64,000 nucleotides of DNA from Lichenostomus cassidix (lineage: Eukaryota; Chordata; Aves; Passeriformes; Meliphagidae): the NCBI GenBank assembly GCA_008360975.2, contig CM039188.1, forward strand, positions 28,423,944-28,487,943, read 5' to 3'. The notes beneath the pieces were generated by a model. The model had not been told where the DNA came from and did not search any database. It worked only from the letters and a program-made list of their open reading frames with translations. Below are positions 26,901 to 41,900 of this stretch, piece after piece. Position 1 is the stretch's first letter, and each line of letters opens with the position of its first letter. Both the position numbers and the translations under genes were made by a program.

Positions 26901-29900
26901 CACAGCACCCATGGAGTCCCACAGCTGCTGTGGCCTTTCAGATCTCGGTTTGTTTGCTAATTGTGAAATACCACAGTGGATTCTGTTCAGTAGATTCCAG
27001 GTTTCTGGAAGCACTTCGCCTTTGTTTCAAGGGGACACAAAGACAGCAGGAAATGTGGAAAACATATATTGTGAGAGCAGGAAGCTGAAATTCTGGGTGG
27101 CTGTTTAAAAGAACTAAAATTCCACTGCTGGGTTTTTGCTCACATGGGCCTTGGAGAATTTCCTACTCATTGTAGCTTTGACTAGAAATAGCATCCCTTG
27201 GTGATTGGTTTTTTTCCTCTTTGTTTATTAATATGTAATGACAGTGCGTAAAGATGGAAATGAGGTTTGGTTTTTTCCCCATAGTTTTCTGCTTTGTGCT
27301 GCAGTTTCATAAAACAGAAGGCACAAACTCACCCATTAAATATGTGAGTGTAGGAGCAGGCACTTGAGGACCATGTGTTGTAGCCATGTGAGTGATAGGA
27401 GTAACCTATAGTTAAGGGTGATCAGAGACTCCCTTTCCACAGGTCTGTAATTAATTGCACAGGGACAGGCAATTCCACCTCTGGGAGGAAGGTGTATGCC
27501 CTTGTGAACCAGTAAATAGCATCCACACCCAAGTCTGGGGTCCTGGACAATGACATGACTAATTGTCCTACAATTCTGTGTCGTAACATCTCATGGGGTT
27601 GCAGTGTTTGCTGAGGGGATCATAAATCAGCTGTGCAGATCCCATCAGGATACCTCTCTTCTCTAAGGGAATGTTCTTCCAGCAGTCAGAAGATCTGACT
27701 GAGCTAAACGTCACTAAATCCAGCAGCAGCCCCTCCCAGCTTTGGGATGGACCTCATCTGTAAGGTTCTGACACAGCTCCAGAGGTCTTGTTTTGCACCA
27801 GTCCAGCTGCAGTGTTCCAGGTGCTGCTGGGTGACACACGTGTGTCACTGAGCCTCTGGTGTCTGTCCCAGTGTCTCAGCTGTGCAAAGCAGAGATGAAG
27901 CCCAGGCCAAGTCACTGCATGTGCCATCATTAGATTAGTGAGCTGAGCACTAATATCTTTACAACATTAGCCAAGGTACGTACATTGGGCTTCTTAATCT
28001 GTTTTTTTCAGTTGTGACATTTTAGCATGTCAAGAACTACTCAGAGACACTTAGACCAAGATAAGCACTAGGAAACATCCTCTGTGGAAGAATACTGTGT
28101 TAGCACCCCCACAGTCCACGTGGTTGAGTAAGTAATGGTTTGCTGGATACAGCATTGCCTCCAAGTCACCCCTCAGCTCAGACCAAGAATTCCCAAGTGC
28201 TTTAGGCAAATGTTTTCACCCTCTATCTGAGGCTGTCCATCTCTAGAGTAGATCTAACACCCTCTTGGCAAAATCTTGTGCAATAATGGTAAGAAAGCCT
28301 TTCCTAGCCTGTTATCCTAGTGTGAATGAGTACAATCTTGAGAATTTCCCTGTGTTTCCCTGAGGCAGCCTCCATGGGCAACACCACTGTCCTGCTGCCC
28401 TGAGTGGCCTGAGTGAGCTTTGAGACTCTGAAAGTATCACAGCAAAGTTGACTGAGTCAGTGACGGGTAATAGATATTTTCCTAAAAATTAGAGTTCACT
28501 TAATTTCTCTGTAATTAATTTCGGTTTTTTCAGAGAAATATAGGGGTTTTTTTGAGTGAGGTAGCAAGGAACATGCTGCTGACTCTGCTACCAGCATGTG
28601 CAAATGTGTCAGTATTTTATTTTAACTCAGTGACCAAGAGGTGCCATGAAATATTTACAAAATGCTGAGCTGCCTGTCTTGGAGTAAACATGCCCTCTGC
28701 TGTTTAGGTGAAGCATGGACCTTGTTACAGAGGGCTTGGTTTGCAGCCTGTTCTCATGCTTTTGGGGAAAAAGAAATATTCTCACTCCTGGTTTTGATAT
28801 GTTCCCTTTAAATGGGATTGAAACGTGGCATTGGAAAAATCTGGACATCCAGTGGGCCCTGCTGTGCATTGGTGTGTCTGGGCTGGGTGTAATCCCTGCA
28901 GGGAAGTGGGGTAGGCATGGCAAGGACACCCTTGCAAAGGAGAAGCAGCCCCTGGCCCAGGTGAGAACCCTCTCAGGCAGCTGAGCTGTGCTGGCAGAGC
29001 GTTTTGGGCCTGGCCATTGGCATGGCAGGATGGCTTCTCCCTCCCCACCAGATACAACGTGTGCACAAGTGAAAGATAAGATTATGCTAAGAACTGGGGC
29101 AGTTGGAGTCGCTTTGCAAGTGGGCTTTGCAGTTACTGCTGCAGATGCCTTTTTATCTTTACAACATGAGCTCAACAAACCAGGAGAAATACTGCAAAAT
29201 ACTGAGTTTCTGGAGAAGCACCCATGCTGCTTTTCTAAAGCCTGACTGTTAAGTTACACTTAATTGAACTAGATCTAAGTCACTTAGATCCCTGCAGGTC
29301 CCCAAAGGCATTCAAGTATGTGCCTTAGGTACCTTTCTTGGTCTGAACCCTGAAACAGCACAGGCTGGAAGAGGGAGAGGCAAGGTCTATTTCTGTTTTT
29401 TTACTGAATAACCCTGATCTGTCTTCCCATTCCTTTATCTCACTCTCCTCCCTCCAGCTGTCTGTCTTTGCCTGGTCACTGTTAGGTCCCACATCACTTG
29501 AGCAGAGGACATTTCATGTTCTGCCTTTTGTTACCTTGCGTAGGATTTCCATTTTCAGCTGTTGTTGTATGGAAAACAAACTCTCCTGGCCACAGAGAGG
29601 ACCTTACAAATTTTCACCTGCCCTGGGCCATGCAACAGGTTATTTCATCCAAGAAAAAAAAAATTCTCCTCATTTCAATTAAAATTATGTTCCAAGGGAA
29701 AAGAGCATGGCTGTGTTTCTTCCATTCACTGCAAACTGAGTTTCATCCCCTTAGTGTTTGCATGGTGTGGACTGACACTGAAGATGGAGTGAGAAGTTCT
29801 TGTGTTGGGTAGTTCCATCCCCGTGAGTTTGTCCTCTCACAGCCAGACTGACAGCCACGCTGCTGCAGGAGGTGTTTGCTGGGATTTTTTCCCTTGTCAG

Positions 29901-32900
29901 CATGAGACCCTGAGCAGCACTTTGTCCTGCTAGTGGCCTCTGTGGGAGGGGTGCTGGGCTGAGGGCTGGGCTGTGAGATCCTCATTCAAATTGCTAGAGT
30001 GAGTGGGCAAGAGGATCCATAAGGGGATCCAGCCCTGGCACCAGCAGGAGGCTGTGTGGAGAAGCAGTACATAAACTCCCATCCTCTGAGAGCAGTGAGG
30101 ACATGCTCTGGAGCTCCCCTTCTCCACCAGTGGGGATTAAAAACCCATTTGGCAAATGAAGAAATTGTCTCCAAGGGTCTTGCACTTAATCTAGAAGGAC
30201 TGTGGAGGCTGCCACAGCTGAGAAACTTGGCCAGCCTGCAGGGAGAGGCAGCAAAGCCCTGGGGCTTGGGATGCAGATCTGGCTGTGAACCTATGCTTTC
30301 CTATTTCTGCCCTTCTCACCCCAACAACTGATGCCCTCCTTCAAATCCCATTCCCTAATAAAATGATATATTAAATCTCTTAAACAGTCTAATGCAGACA
30401 GACTTTTATTTTTGTCTGAGCTTACAGCAGGCAAAAGCTGTGATGTAGCTGTGGGGGTGTTGTTAGGTACCCTTTGATTCATTAGCAGATGATGTTTTGG
30501 GAAAGAAAATGTAAATTTTATGCACAGACTCTTCCAATATTATCTAGCAGTGATAATTTTCTTTCTGCTATTCCCACAGTGAGGCAATGAAATTGGTAAG
30601 GCAATTATTTTAAATTATTGTACCTTAGAAGTCACTAGAAATGTAGAATTATTTATTTATAGGGTATCCATTACATTCATCACTGTAGTTGCATCTTCTA
30701 ATGAATCCTTTAGAGTTAGAAAATTAATATAAAGTGTTAACGAGTGTTTCTTTCTCCTGATCTCTAATCCTACAGGGATGGAGATCAGTGAATAATAAGG
30801 GAATTCAGTGCATGCTGCAGGAAAGAAAGGGGAGAGCTTTGGAGAATGGATATTTCAGTTAAGCTAAACACTACAAAAATGAAGATGTATGTGCAAATGA
30901 GCTGATGCCTGAGGTTACTCAGCTGAAAAGTAGCTGGTGGCTGTGAGTGAAAGTGGCAAGTGATGGTTATCCACAGAACAGCTTTTTCTGCCTTTGCTGT
31001 GTTGTGTGAGAGATACAACTTAATCACGAGGATCCATCTCTCTTTTTTCACATGCACAGACAGGAAAGGGGATGTTTTCCATCCAGTACTCTGTTGTGCC
31101 ACAATTTCTTCTGTCTGCAGGGTCCAAGGGGCTGTATGTGGGTCCTGGACCCTGTGGAGCAGCAGCTGCTGCTCGCTGAGGCCCTGGGCTGGCAGGTCCT
31201 TGTGCTTGGTGTCAATGCCCAGCAGTGCCCCTTCAGATGGGACTTTGGGCTTTCCATGTTGTTTCCATGGCTCATTTGGGCTTTGTGGTGCTGGCAGGGG
31301 AAAGCAGACCCTGAGCCCTCAGTGCTGGTTCCAACCTGGGGCTATAAGGAAAGGCTAGGAAACCAAAATTCACCTCAATGTGCCCAAATGCCTCCTCGAA
31401 TGGCACCCTGAGCCATCGACCTTGGAAAACTATTTATAAAGCAGAAATGTAAATATAAATCTTGAAGATGTGTCTACTTTATTTTGAAGGGTTATTGCTT
31501 CTGTTTTGTGGCCTGGTTTCTGAGCCTCTGCAAAAACTTCCTATCAGCTTTGGCAGGCCATGAATTAGGTCACTGCTTCATTGGCATCTTCCAAAATAGC
31601 CCTGAAATAAATAGTAACAAAGATATTTAAGGCAAGATAAACCACATTGGTGTTTATGGTGCTTGAATATGAAATTATTCGATTGAATTTGAATAACAAG
31701 GCCTTATGAGATTACTATAACAGTTAATGAGGCTAAAACCTCAATACTATTGCACACCACAATGTGGTTAGGATCGATTCTGTAAGAACTCAGTGGTGTT
31801 GTCTTAGCTTTTTCCACCTTTGCTTCCAGGGTTACATTGGCACATGGAGACCACAGAGTAACAGTAGCTTTTCAAGTCTTTGCTAACTTGATCAATTAAC
31901 TAGTTAGATAAAATAACTCCCAGTTATCCAAACCTAGTTTCAAGCTGGAAAATTTCCAGCAGTCCAATGAAATGAGTGAATTTTTACTCATGTTAATAGA
32001 CCAAGAATTGTTGCAGGACTGATCCTCGACAGTGGGCAAAATGAAACATTCATGGTTTAGGGCTTTACGGTTTTTTCTCCTGAAGCTGAGCACAAGTTAA
32101 AAGACATTTCCTCAGACGTGGTCAGTGGCCAGAGTGCTGGTGACATGCCCCAGGTGCATGGTGGCTGCAGGTGCTGTGTGACACAGGTCTGGAGCTGGGC
32201 ACACGGGTGCACAAACCAGCTCTGGGAAGAAGCAGTAATGGCTTCATCATTATCACCCAGGCTTAGAGGAAGCATGTTCACCCTCCTCAGCCATGGTGTT
32301 GTGCTGTTACCTGTGATGCTTTATCAGAGTTAAGAAGTCATAGCTTTCATTTACTGTCCCAGATGTGTTGTCACTAGTGCTTGCTGCACCTGCTGGTTGT
32401 TAGAAGGTGCTTGTTGCCACTGCAGTGCTTCTGCAGTTCTGGTCACAGTCACCACGGTGCCTTGTGAAATCAGATGTCTCTTTGTCACTGTCTAGGAAAT
32501 AAATGCATGTATCTCTTTGTATTTTTCAGATAATCAACCCCAATTTCATTCAAGAAGGTGAGTTCAGGACAGCTGTGCTGCAGTTGTGATGTACTCTGGT
32601 GCCAAGGCATGCTCTGCACCTACCAGCATTTTCAGCAAAGGCAGATCTCTGCTGCTCAGTCCCAGGGAAAGCAGGCTTCCTGCTGGCTGCTTAGCTCAGA
32701 CAGCCTGGAGCCACAGGCTAGACTGAAGCCCCCAAACCTGCCCTCCCAAAATCTCATCCACCTCCCAGAGCACAGAGCTGGGGGGTGGACACTCCCCTGC
32801 ACCTCCTTCTCTGAGCTGTCCACAGCTGGCTTTTCCTGGAGAGCAGCTTCAATAACATAATCCCAGGAGTCCCAGCTGTTTGGGATCCAGATCCTATAGT

Positions 32901-35900
32901 TCATCCTACAATGTATTCTCTAGCCTTGCATGACTCTAGACATCCTCACCTGCAAATTAAAAGAGGTGTTGTGTGTGTGTCCCCATGGTTTTTTTTTACA
33001 GTGGCTCCAGAGTTTCTTGTGCCATTAGTGGACATCACCTGCCTGCTTGGGGACACAGTGATGCTGCAGTGCAAAGTCTGTGGGCGACCCAAACCAACTA
33101 TAACCTGGAAGGGACCAGATCAAAACATTCTTGACAATGACAACAGCACAGCCACTTACACAGTGTCATCCTGGTAAGGTCCTGCCTGTGGATCCCAACA
33201 TAGCTGGTCCTGATGGTTGTGTTACCCTCAATCATGGCACCAGCTGGCTACAAGGCTCATTAAGATGCAGTAATTAAGTCTGGCATGGCATGTCAGCACA
33301 TCAGTGTAGCGAACAGTGTCTGGAAAGGGTCAGACTTTGGGGCTGGGGTAGCTGTACTTGCTTCCCAAGCTGATGTAGGGTATTTCCACAAAGTGCTGCT
33401 GGCAGATGTGAGCTTCCTCCCGTTGACTTCCTGAGCCAGCTGCAACCCAGGAGACAGAATGTTAACAACATATTAGTTTGGCTAGTATTGCCTCTGCTGG
33501 GGATTCTCTGTTTGACTTTGATGCCATGATCTCCTTTGGGAGTCAAGCAGAGCAAGCCCTCACCAGCTTGCAATACCCCTATCACTGGGCATTTTCTCAT
33601 CTTATGGGCAGAGGTGTGGTTACAGTTTTCCTGAGCCTTTCCTCAGCTGTTCCTAAAAAAGCCCACATGTGCACATGGGAAGGCTACATCTGGCTGTGCT
33701 TGGACAGAAAAATGCTTGTCATTATGTTCCTGGCTTGGCTAGCTGAAAGGAAAACTATCTTTACAACAAGCACTGGGAAGATTCAGAAAGATCTGGAGTT
33801 GAATTCAGGTCAGGTAACAGCCTACTGCTGAATGCTCATCTGCAGCTTACATAAGCAATTTGGGCCAAACTGCAGTGGAAATCTCCAGGAGGCAATCTTT
33901 CATTTCAACTTTTCAGCACTTCTGGCTCAGTCTGAAATCAATCCAGGGAGTACAAAGTCACTGAAAGGGAAAAAAGAACACTAAGAGAGAAGGGGTTTTA
34001 CATGTTCAATAAAAAAAACCCCTTACATCTGATCAAGAGCTTCCTTCAGAGACCATTGGCTTGTGCAGTTGCCCCAGAGCATCCAAAATTGTCTTTAGCT
34101 ATTGCTCAGTAGATCTCCTAGTGCCTTATCTTCAGCCTCTGGCTGGGCTTGGGATGGGGGGATATTTCCATACAGGGTTCTGGTTTTCATCACAGTCCTC
34201 TGCCTGTGCATTGGCTCCCTGTGCACTATCAGCACTTGCATTGTCTTCTTACTCAAATACTCCTTCCATGAAGACACTGCCTGCCAAGCAGAGGTCCAGC
34301 AGATCAGTGGCTCTTACAAATCTTGCTGGCACGAGTGTCTGGATTTCAGGAAGAGGGGATATTTCTGTCCTGTTTTAAACCAGCACTGTCAGACCAGCAA
34401 AAGCTGCAGTGTCCAGACAGTTATCCCAACAACCATGTCCTTCTGCAGTTCCTGACAGATTAAGCATTCAAGAACTAGCCTACTTTTGCCATCAAGGGAA
34501 CGTATTGTTGGCTCTAAGCTGGGTCTCCAGTACAGCTAAAACAGTTACACAAGCAAAATCCTTTAATTCAGGCCAGCTCCCTCAAATTGCGTATTGGAGA
34601 CTGAAGTGTGCAAACAGCAGTGACTATGAACAGACTTGCTGTAAATTCATGAGACTCCACAGAGCTGTTTATTTTCTGACTGGCCCGAAGACTGAATGTG
34701 TCATGAATTCAGTGCTGTGCTCTTTATCCCTGGCTGTTACGAGATGTCCAGCCTTCCAATTGGGGACCTGGCAGCAGTGTCAGATCAATGGCACATGATC
34801 CAGGGGTCTGAGGCTCTCTGGAAATATCACCCTATGCTTTGTGACTGCTTCCTGCATCTGTGAGAAGCCCAGTTTATCTGGTGTGTGCTGGACTTCACTG
34901 CAGAGACAGAGCAACTCACCATCTTCCAAGACAGGAAAGATGTGTGTGGATAAATCTTTCCAGATATATATATATATATATACATATAGTCTAAGCATCC
35001 ATCTCTGGACAGGCACAGGCAATGTTCAACTCCTGGATTGCTTGAGTGATCTTTCACATCTCCTCCTAGGCCACAATAGACAGGAGGATTCGCATGGCAG
35101 GCAATTTGGACCAAAGGTTTGCTCAAAGGCTTCATTAACAGCCAAACCCTGACATATGGAGGGGTTGTACTTGGGCACCAAATTGCTGGAGGGATGTTCC
35201 TTCAAATGAATTAATAGGATTTGTGTGCATGTCTGTTTGCAATGAGGCAGGACAGGAACTATATAAAATCCATTAGCAAGTGAAGCAGTGCTTTATAACT
35301 GGGGCTTCCTGCATCCACAGTGACTCAGGAGAGCTCACCTTGAAGATCTGCAACCTGATGCCTCAGGACAGTGGCATCTACACCTGTGTGGCAACCAATG
35401 AACACGGAACTGCATCAACCTCTGCAACTATCAAAGTCCAAGGTAGCACATCTGACCTTAACACACATGATTTTTCCTCTGTGTGGCCCCTTGGTGGGGG
35501 CTGGGAGCACACAGGAACAGCCCATGCAGATGTGGAGCAGTGCAAGGTGAATTGAGATGTTGAAGTCGTACAACCATCCCTCAGCCACAACTCCCACTGA
35601 TGGCTGAAGGCTTTGCATACTCTTTGTGCTTGATTAAGTCATCTGACCATAAACATCACATTTGGGGAATGAGAATGCACTGGCACTGGTTCAGCTCCTG
35701 CCCTGCATCCTGCTAGTAGTGCTCCTTCCCAGGAGCTCAGTAAGGTCAGCTAGGGGAAGCTCAGCTCCCTCAGGCTGCCAAGTCCCTGGCAGGGATGATG
35801 CCCCAGGGGACTACAGAAAGCTCTGGGCTTTAGAATCTGCCTGGAGTGGGAGGAACTGGGATCCAGTGACATCGATTTTCCACCTCCCCTTCCCTCTAGG

Positions 35901-38900
35901 GGACAGAGGAGGTGAGAGTAAGATTTGGCCTGGGTGAAACTGTTCTTCAGGGATTCAGCTTGGAGACATGAATTCTCAGCACTGTAATTAGTGACCCATC
36001 TAATTGTAATGAATACAAAATAACAAATTGGTGCTCAATGCCTCCAGCTGTGGGAAGGGATCTGTTAGCATGAGAGATGAGGTGCCAGCTGTGTTGAAGG
36101 GGATGGTCCAGAGACTAATGGCTCACTGGGGACTTACAGATGCAGCAATGTCATGAGCATTTAAAAGTCGATTTGTTTTGTCTCACAAACTACCCTAGAT
36201 ATATAATTTCCCAATTTATCCAAGCAAGTCAGTGGCTGCACTAACTACTCCTGTGCTCAAGGGAGCCCTAAGCAAAGCACAGAAGGGTTACTGGTCATTT
36301 GTCAATCTGCTCCCAAGCACACAAAGCACCATATGACACAGAAGAGCTCTGAATGCCTTGCTTGTGTTATTTTTGGATATTCAATGGTAACTAACTCCTC
36401 ACCTGCTGCTTAGAGAAGTCCCTCTACAGGGTGCAGCTGTCCTGTAGTGACCTGATGTACCTGATAGACCTCATCTTCAGAATAAAGCACTAGCACTTGT
36501 TGATGTGATGCTGGACTTGGTGTTGTTTTCTCTTCCCAAGGTGTGCCAGCTGCCCCAAACCGCCCCATTGCTCAGGAGAGAAGCTGCACCTCTGTGATCC
36601 TTCGCTGGCTGCCCCCATCCAGTACAGGCAATTGCACCATTTCAGGCTACACTGTGGAGTACAGAGAAGAAGGTAAGTGGTGTGAGGAGTGCTTGCTGCC
36701 TGCGAGAATGAGAGCAAGTTTCATTTATGACACAACAGGTCCCAAAAGCATTCTTATCACTACTGGGATGCCACTAGTTGTAGCTTACAGATCCCAAAGT
36801 CTAAGGCAGAAAGAAGCCCTTTTATCATCCAGTCCACGCTCTCATATGTTACAGACCTTTCTGTTTTTCTCTGGTTGTTTATGACAAGTAAAGTGTGCTA
36901 AGCTAAAACATATCCATCACTAAGGCATCCTTTTGTCATTTGCATTCTACCTCCATGGTGTCCATCCTTTCAGGAGGGTGCTTCCCAGAAATGCAAAACC
37001 AAATCAGCCTCGTTATTTTTTTGATCTGGATAAAGTTGCAGATCCCTGCATACTTTTCAAGCTCAGCTCTGAAATCCATTTGTTCTTAAATCCAACCATC
37101 CTTTTCCCCTGAAGCATTAGGTAGATATTAAATGCACTGTTTTCCCAATATGCACAGGCATGTGCTCTTGAAAAGGGCATTTGAAATAATTCATAATTCC
37201 TTTTTACATTCTTCCTGCAAAGGTGTGAGGGCCCCTGGGCAGTAAACCTTGCTGTAGGTATATGGCCTCTCTTTTTTCCCCCTTCATCCTTCAAAAATTC
37301 CTACCCCATTTTTAGTAAATGTGTAAACCTAATCACTCCATCATATTAATGCCTTCTCCTAGTGAATATTCTCCCTTGACCCTCACTGTGCCATCAGTGT
37401 GACTGGCATCTTTGTAAAAGAATAAAATCTCCTTTATTAACAATAATCCCCAAAACAAACAGCAAAAATCTCAGCAGTGTTTTCAGTATTCCTCCAATTT
37501 CAAAGGTAAAACAGACTCTTATAAAACCAACCATGACCTTGTGAGACGTGGCAATCAGAATTTGTTCACAGTACACACAAAATAAATTGGTTATGGTAAA
37601 TAATGTAAAGGCAAAAGGCCCTGAACTTACTAAAATAAGATAAAATTTTATGTATTTTTGAAGAAATCACCGTCTGTGACAGGGTTCTGTGTTCTTGTTT
37701 TTTGTTCTCTGACCCTGTACAGATTAGTAAGTATTGCTCCTTTGGTTACCACAGGTTAGGCAACGGCTGGGTTTGTTTCTGATAAAACCAGGAACACATG
37801 ACAATCACACATTTCTTTGCTGCAATTCTGTTCATCTGGAAGCTGCCTGTGTTAAGCCTCAGCAAGCTGGTTCTCCTCATGCAGCTTCAGCTTTCACTGT
37901 AGTCACCACATCTTCGTCTGCAAAAGCATTTGGATTGCACTGACACCCTGGCTCAGCTTCATCTCCCTTGCCCATGGTTTTGGGGGTTTTTGCAGTATTT
38001 CTGCTACTGTTTCTCTCATAACAGAGCTGTCACCAAATCAGCCCTCCACTTCTGTCTTATCACACTGCCCTGAGACATCACTTGCAGCACACAGCCACAG
38101 CTAAAGTGCTGGAGAGATCAGCTTGTCCCTGGGCTGTGCTTTTTCCATCATTATCAGTCAACCGAGGGGCATTTCCTTATTTTCTCATTTAGCCAGATGG
38201 GAAGGTGGCTGCAACACACAATAGCTTCCTGTGATCCATTTCTGGTTTAAGTGTGCTGTAACATTGCCTCTTAAAAACCCTGTAGGTTTGAACCTCCCAG
38301 GGTACTACCTAAGTTGGGCAGAGAAAGCCTCAGCCCTGAGCTCACACAGTGTTTCCCTGAGCTCCTCTTCTCTCCCTCTGTCCAACAGGCTCTCAGGTCT
38401 GGCAGCAGTCAGTAGCCTCAACTTTGGACACATACCTTGTCATTGAGGACCTGTCCCCAGGCTGCCAGTACCAGTTCCGAGTGAGTGCCAGCAATCCCTG
38501 GGGGATCAGCTTGCCCAGCGACCCATCCGAATTCGTGAGGCTGCCAGAGTATGGTGAGTGGGCACTGCAGGGAGGGACTGAGGCATGCAGGAGTCCACCT
38601 GTGCCATCTGTATGGTGTGTTTTTATGGGTTCTGATACAAACAGGGATCCTGGTCCAACTAGGAATACAAGAAAAAAACAGGGAGATGCTCAGAGCCAGC
38701 TCCTGCCCCCAGAAAGGATTTTCATGTCCTCACCTCCATCCAGACTCAGAGCCTACCTCTGGCACAGAGGCTATTGCAGATTACAAGCAGGTCCCTCCTT
38801 TCTATCCCCAGACTGTTTCTTGTGTTTATCGCTGCCCCACAGGCTCCATGTCCTGGCTGGTGTCTGCCCTGCCTTTCCAGCAATGCCAGCAGCACCAGCA

Positions 38901-41900
38901 GCTTCTGCTGGGCAGCCCAGCTGGGGGCTGCAATTCTGCTTGCAAAATGTTCCTCCTTGAGCAATGCAGCTGGAGTGGGAATGCTTTGATGGAGGCAATT
39001 CCCAGGTGCTTGGTGCTGCAGGAATTTGGGGTACAGCTCGCTCTCCAAGGTGCTGTGAGCAGAGCCCCTTTTCCCCATGCTGTTAAACCCCTGGTGTGTA
39101 ACTAGGTCTGTGACTGGCCTGGGTAGTCTGTGCTGGATGGAACAAGAGTTCACACAGCATAGCTCTACCCCCTGTCCGTGTGGCCCTTTTCAGCCCAAAA
39201 TTGCAAGGACAGATTTGAGTTCCCCTTATCCATACCTTCCCCTGGGGAGCTCTGGCATTTAGTGGTCCAGCACACTGGAGCTGTGCCTGAGCAGTATGAA
39301 ACAGGACTCCTAGTGATGTTTCCTGTCTTAATAATACAATCTCACATAATTTTAAAATATAGTCCACAGCAAACTGTCTTTAACTTTATATCTTCTTGCA
39401 TGTTCTTTGTTCTCTCAAAGACTCTGCTGCTGATGGTGCCACTATTTCATGGAAGGAAAACTTTGACCTTGCCTATGCAGAGCTGCATGAGATTGGGAGG
39501 TAATATTAACTCTGCTTATCACTGCAATAAAGCACTCAAACAATGGCTTGAAGATTTTTCCTTGGTGGGGAGTTTGGGTTATTTTTGTTGTTAGCTTGAA
39601 AACTGCTGCTCCTTTCAAAGAGCATTGGATATCAGATACTGATTAAAATACTGACTAAATTCTGTTTTTCAAGATAAGTTCTGATTTGAGAATTGCAACT
39701 TGGCAAACTGGTGAGAAATTAGGCAGCCAAATCTCTGGCAGTTGGTATCTTCTCTGTCATCTCTGATCTGAAGTCCTGTTTTGAAGTCGTGACAATTTAC
39801 TGGTTCTGGATAAGCTTAACCTCAAAGACTGAGTTTGCCAAAACACTTGGGCATGTGACTGACTTATCTCTGCTGATTGGGAGGGTGAGTTGAACAGAGC
39901 CTAAATAGGAGCAGCACATGCTGTCAACCCTTGGAGCTCTGCACAGATAACAGATAAGGGGCATGAAAATAATTCAGGTTAATGCAATTAGTTCTTCAGC
40001 TCAGATGCCAGGAACATCTGGGGCTGAAAAGAAAAAAGTCCCTCTGGTTCTGTAGAAAACAGTGAAGTGTTAGTAAGAGCTCAAGTTCAGACATGGTTTC
40101 ACTGCATAGTTTTACTTCCAGGAATGGCACTATGGTCTGTATGAGTTTCCTAAATGCCTTCCTGACAGCTTTTTTCTTAATTTCTTACTGTGTGTCTGAA
40201 AAAGTGAGTCAAAACGGTAGGTTAGTGATTATTTAACAAGGCTTTTCTTTTAGTTGTTTGAGAAAGTTTGGTCTCTTTAATAAAGCAGCTGGAGAAGGGA
40301 GACCCACAGTTAAAATAAAAGGAGATAGAACCTGTAAAAGTGGCAGCAAATTGAACCCAGGGGAGGTTGTTAGAGCATATCAGTGTGGCTGCACAAAGCA
40401 AAGTGACAACGTTTGCTCTCAGTGTTTGCTAATCCCCAAAGAATCTCTAAACCCAGGGTAAGAGATGGAGTGCCTTTGTTGAAAAAGGTTATGAACAACT
40501 TGTTAAATCTGATTCCTTGAGAAATATTAATGTGATGAATCAAAAAACCTTTCAAAAATCACTCTGTTATTGAGCTAAAAACTAGGCATGATTTATTCAT
40601 GAGGCCACTTCATTATTCTGTTTTCTTTATAATTTCAGGGGTCGATTCTCCATAGTAAAGAAATGTGTCCACAAAGCCACCCGGAAAGACGTTGCTGTAA
40701 AATTCATTAGTAAAAAAATGAAAAAGAAAGAGCAGGCAGCACATGAAGCAGCTTTGTTACAACACTTGCAGCATCCTCAGTACATCACTATCCACGATAC
40801 CTACGAGTCTCCTACTTCATACATCTTAGTTTTGGAACTGTAAGTGCACAGAGCTTGGATTCAAGTGTCAGGGTAGGAATCACAGCCCTATTAAAGCCTA
40901 GCACAAAAATCACCCTGAGTTCAGCAGGGCAAAGGTTTTATTGATTGTGATGTCAAATGAAATAGCCATTTTCTGCACAGTTCCCACTGCCTTTTCTTTA
41001 CAGTAAGTAAGATTCAGAGGGACAAATAAAACTGCTTTCTACTTGGGTGAAGCTTGGGTAATTTGTCCTGTTGAAAAGCAGCAGACTTCCTTGGGCAATT
41101 TTGTCCACTTTTTACATTTGAGTAAAAGTGTTTCAGCTAGATTGAAGCCATGATGTAGGAATCATTCCAATGCTTTTTGGTAAAAAGACCTGTGTAGCAA
41201 CCCATGCCAACCCCATAAGGAGAAACAGCAACCAAACTCCAAAATGCTTTGTAACAGTATATCCAACAACAGTATATTTGGGCTATTTGATTGTTTGTTT
41301 GTGCAGATAAATAAACTAGGTGGAAAACTTTTATTGGGTTAGTTTTCCCACAGAAAATATTACCAGCTGAAAATGTCAGTGATTTTTTTTTTTCTTCATT
41401 ATGTAACCAGCTCTATAAATAAATAGATGAATCCAAATAATTAAGAAGCTGTGTTTCCAGAGGGATTGTCTCTGTCGATTGAATCCATCCTTAAGCAAAT
41501 GAGTTTACTTTAAGACTGTTGCTAAATTTTTCAAGGACTGGAGATAACAATTGAGAATTAATCATTCTACCACTTCCATGGCCTGTGGTATCTTGAGATA
41601 TCATTAAATACTCATCAGATCTTGCATTTTATTTTCCTCCCTTTTTTAGGTCACAAAGTTTCCATTGCAATTTGTTTTCAAATACGAACTGTTGCTAGAG
41701 GTTCCATGTGATGTTTCATGAGCAGGGTTTGGTTTGTTTGCAGGATGGATGACGGTCGTCTCTTAGATTATCTGATGAACCACGATGAACTTATGGAGGA
41801 AAAGGTGGCATTCTATATAAGAGACACGATGGAAGCCTTGCAGTACCTTCACAACTGCAGAGTGGCTCACTTAGACATAAAGGTAAGAACAAAGAAAGAT

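Larger units (their letters stand above)
32558..35320. other. KALRN: KALRN introns around the first Ig exon
   Basis: Apart from the exon at 33002-33173, the only feature seen is a short AT dinucleotide tract at about 34963-34987. Confidence 0.6.

Noticed and set aside
26674..27108. 144-residue plus-strand ORF in the 8.4-kb KALRN intron
   Set aside because: No recognised motif, and no known kalirin isoform uses it.
28627..29178. 183-residue minus-strand ORF in the long KALRN intron
   Set aside because: No recognised domain and overlapping plus-strand ORFs. Composition follows a locally GC-richer stretch, so probably chance.
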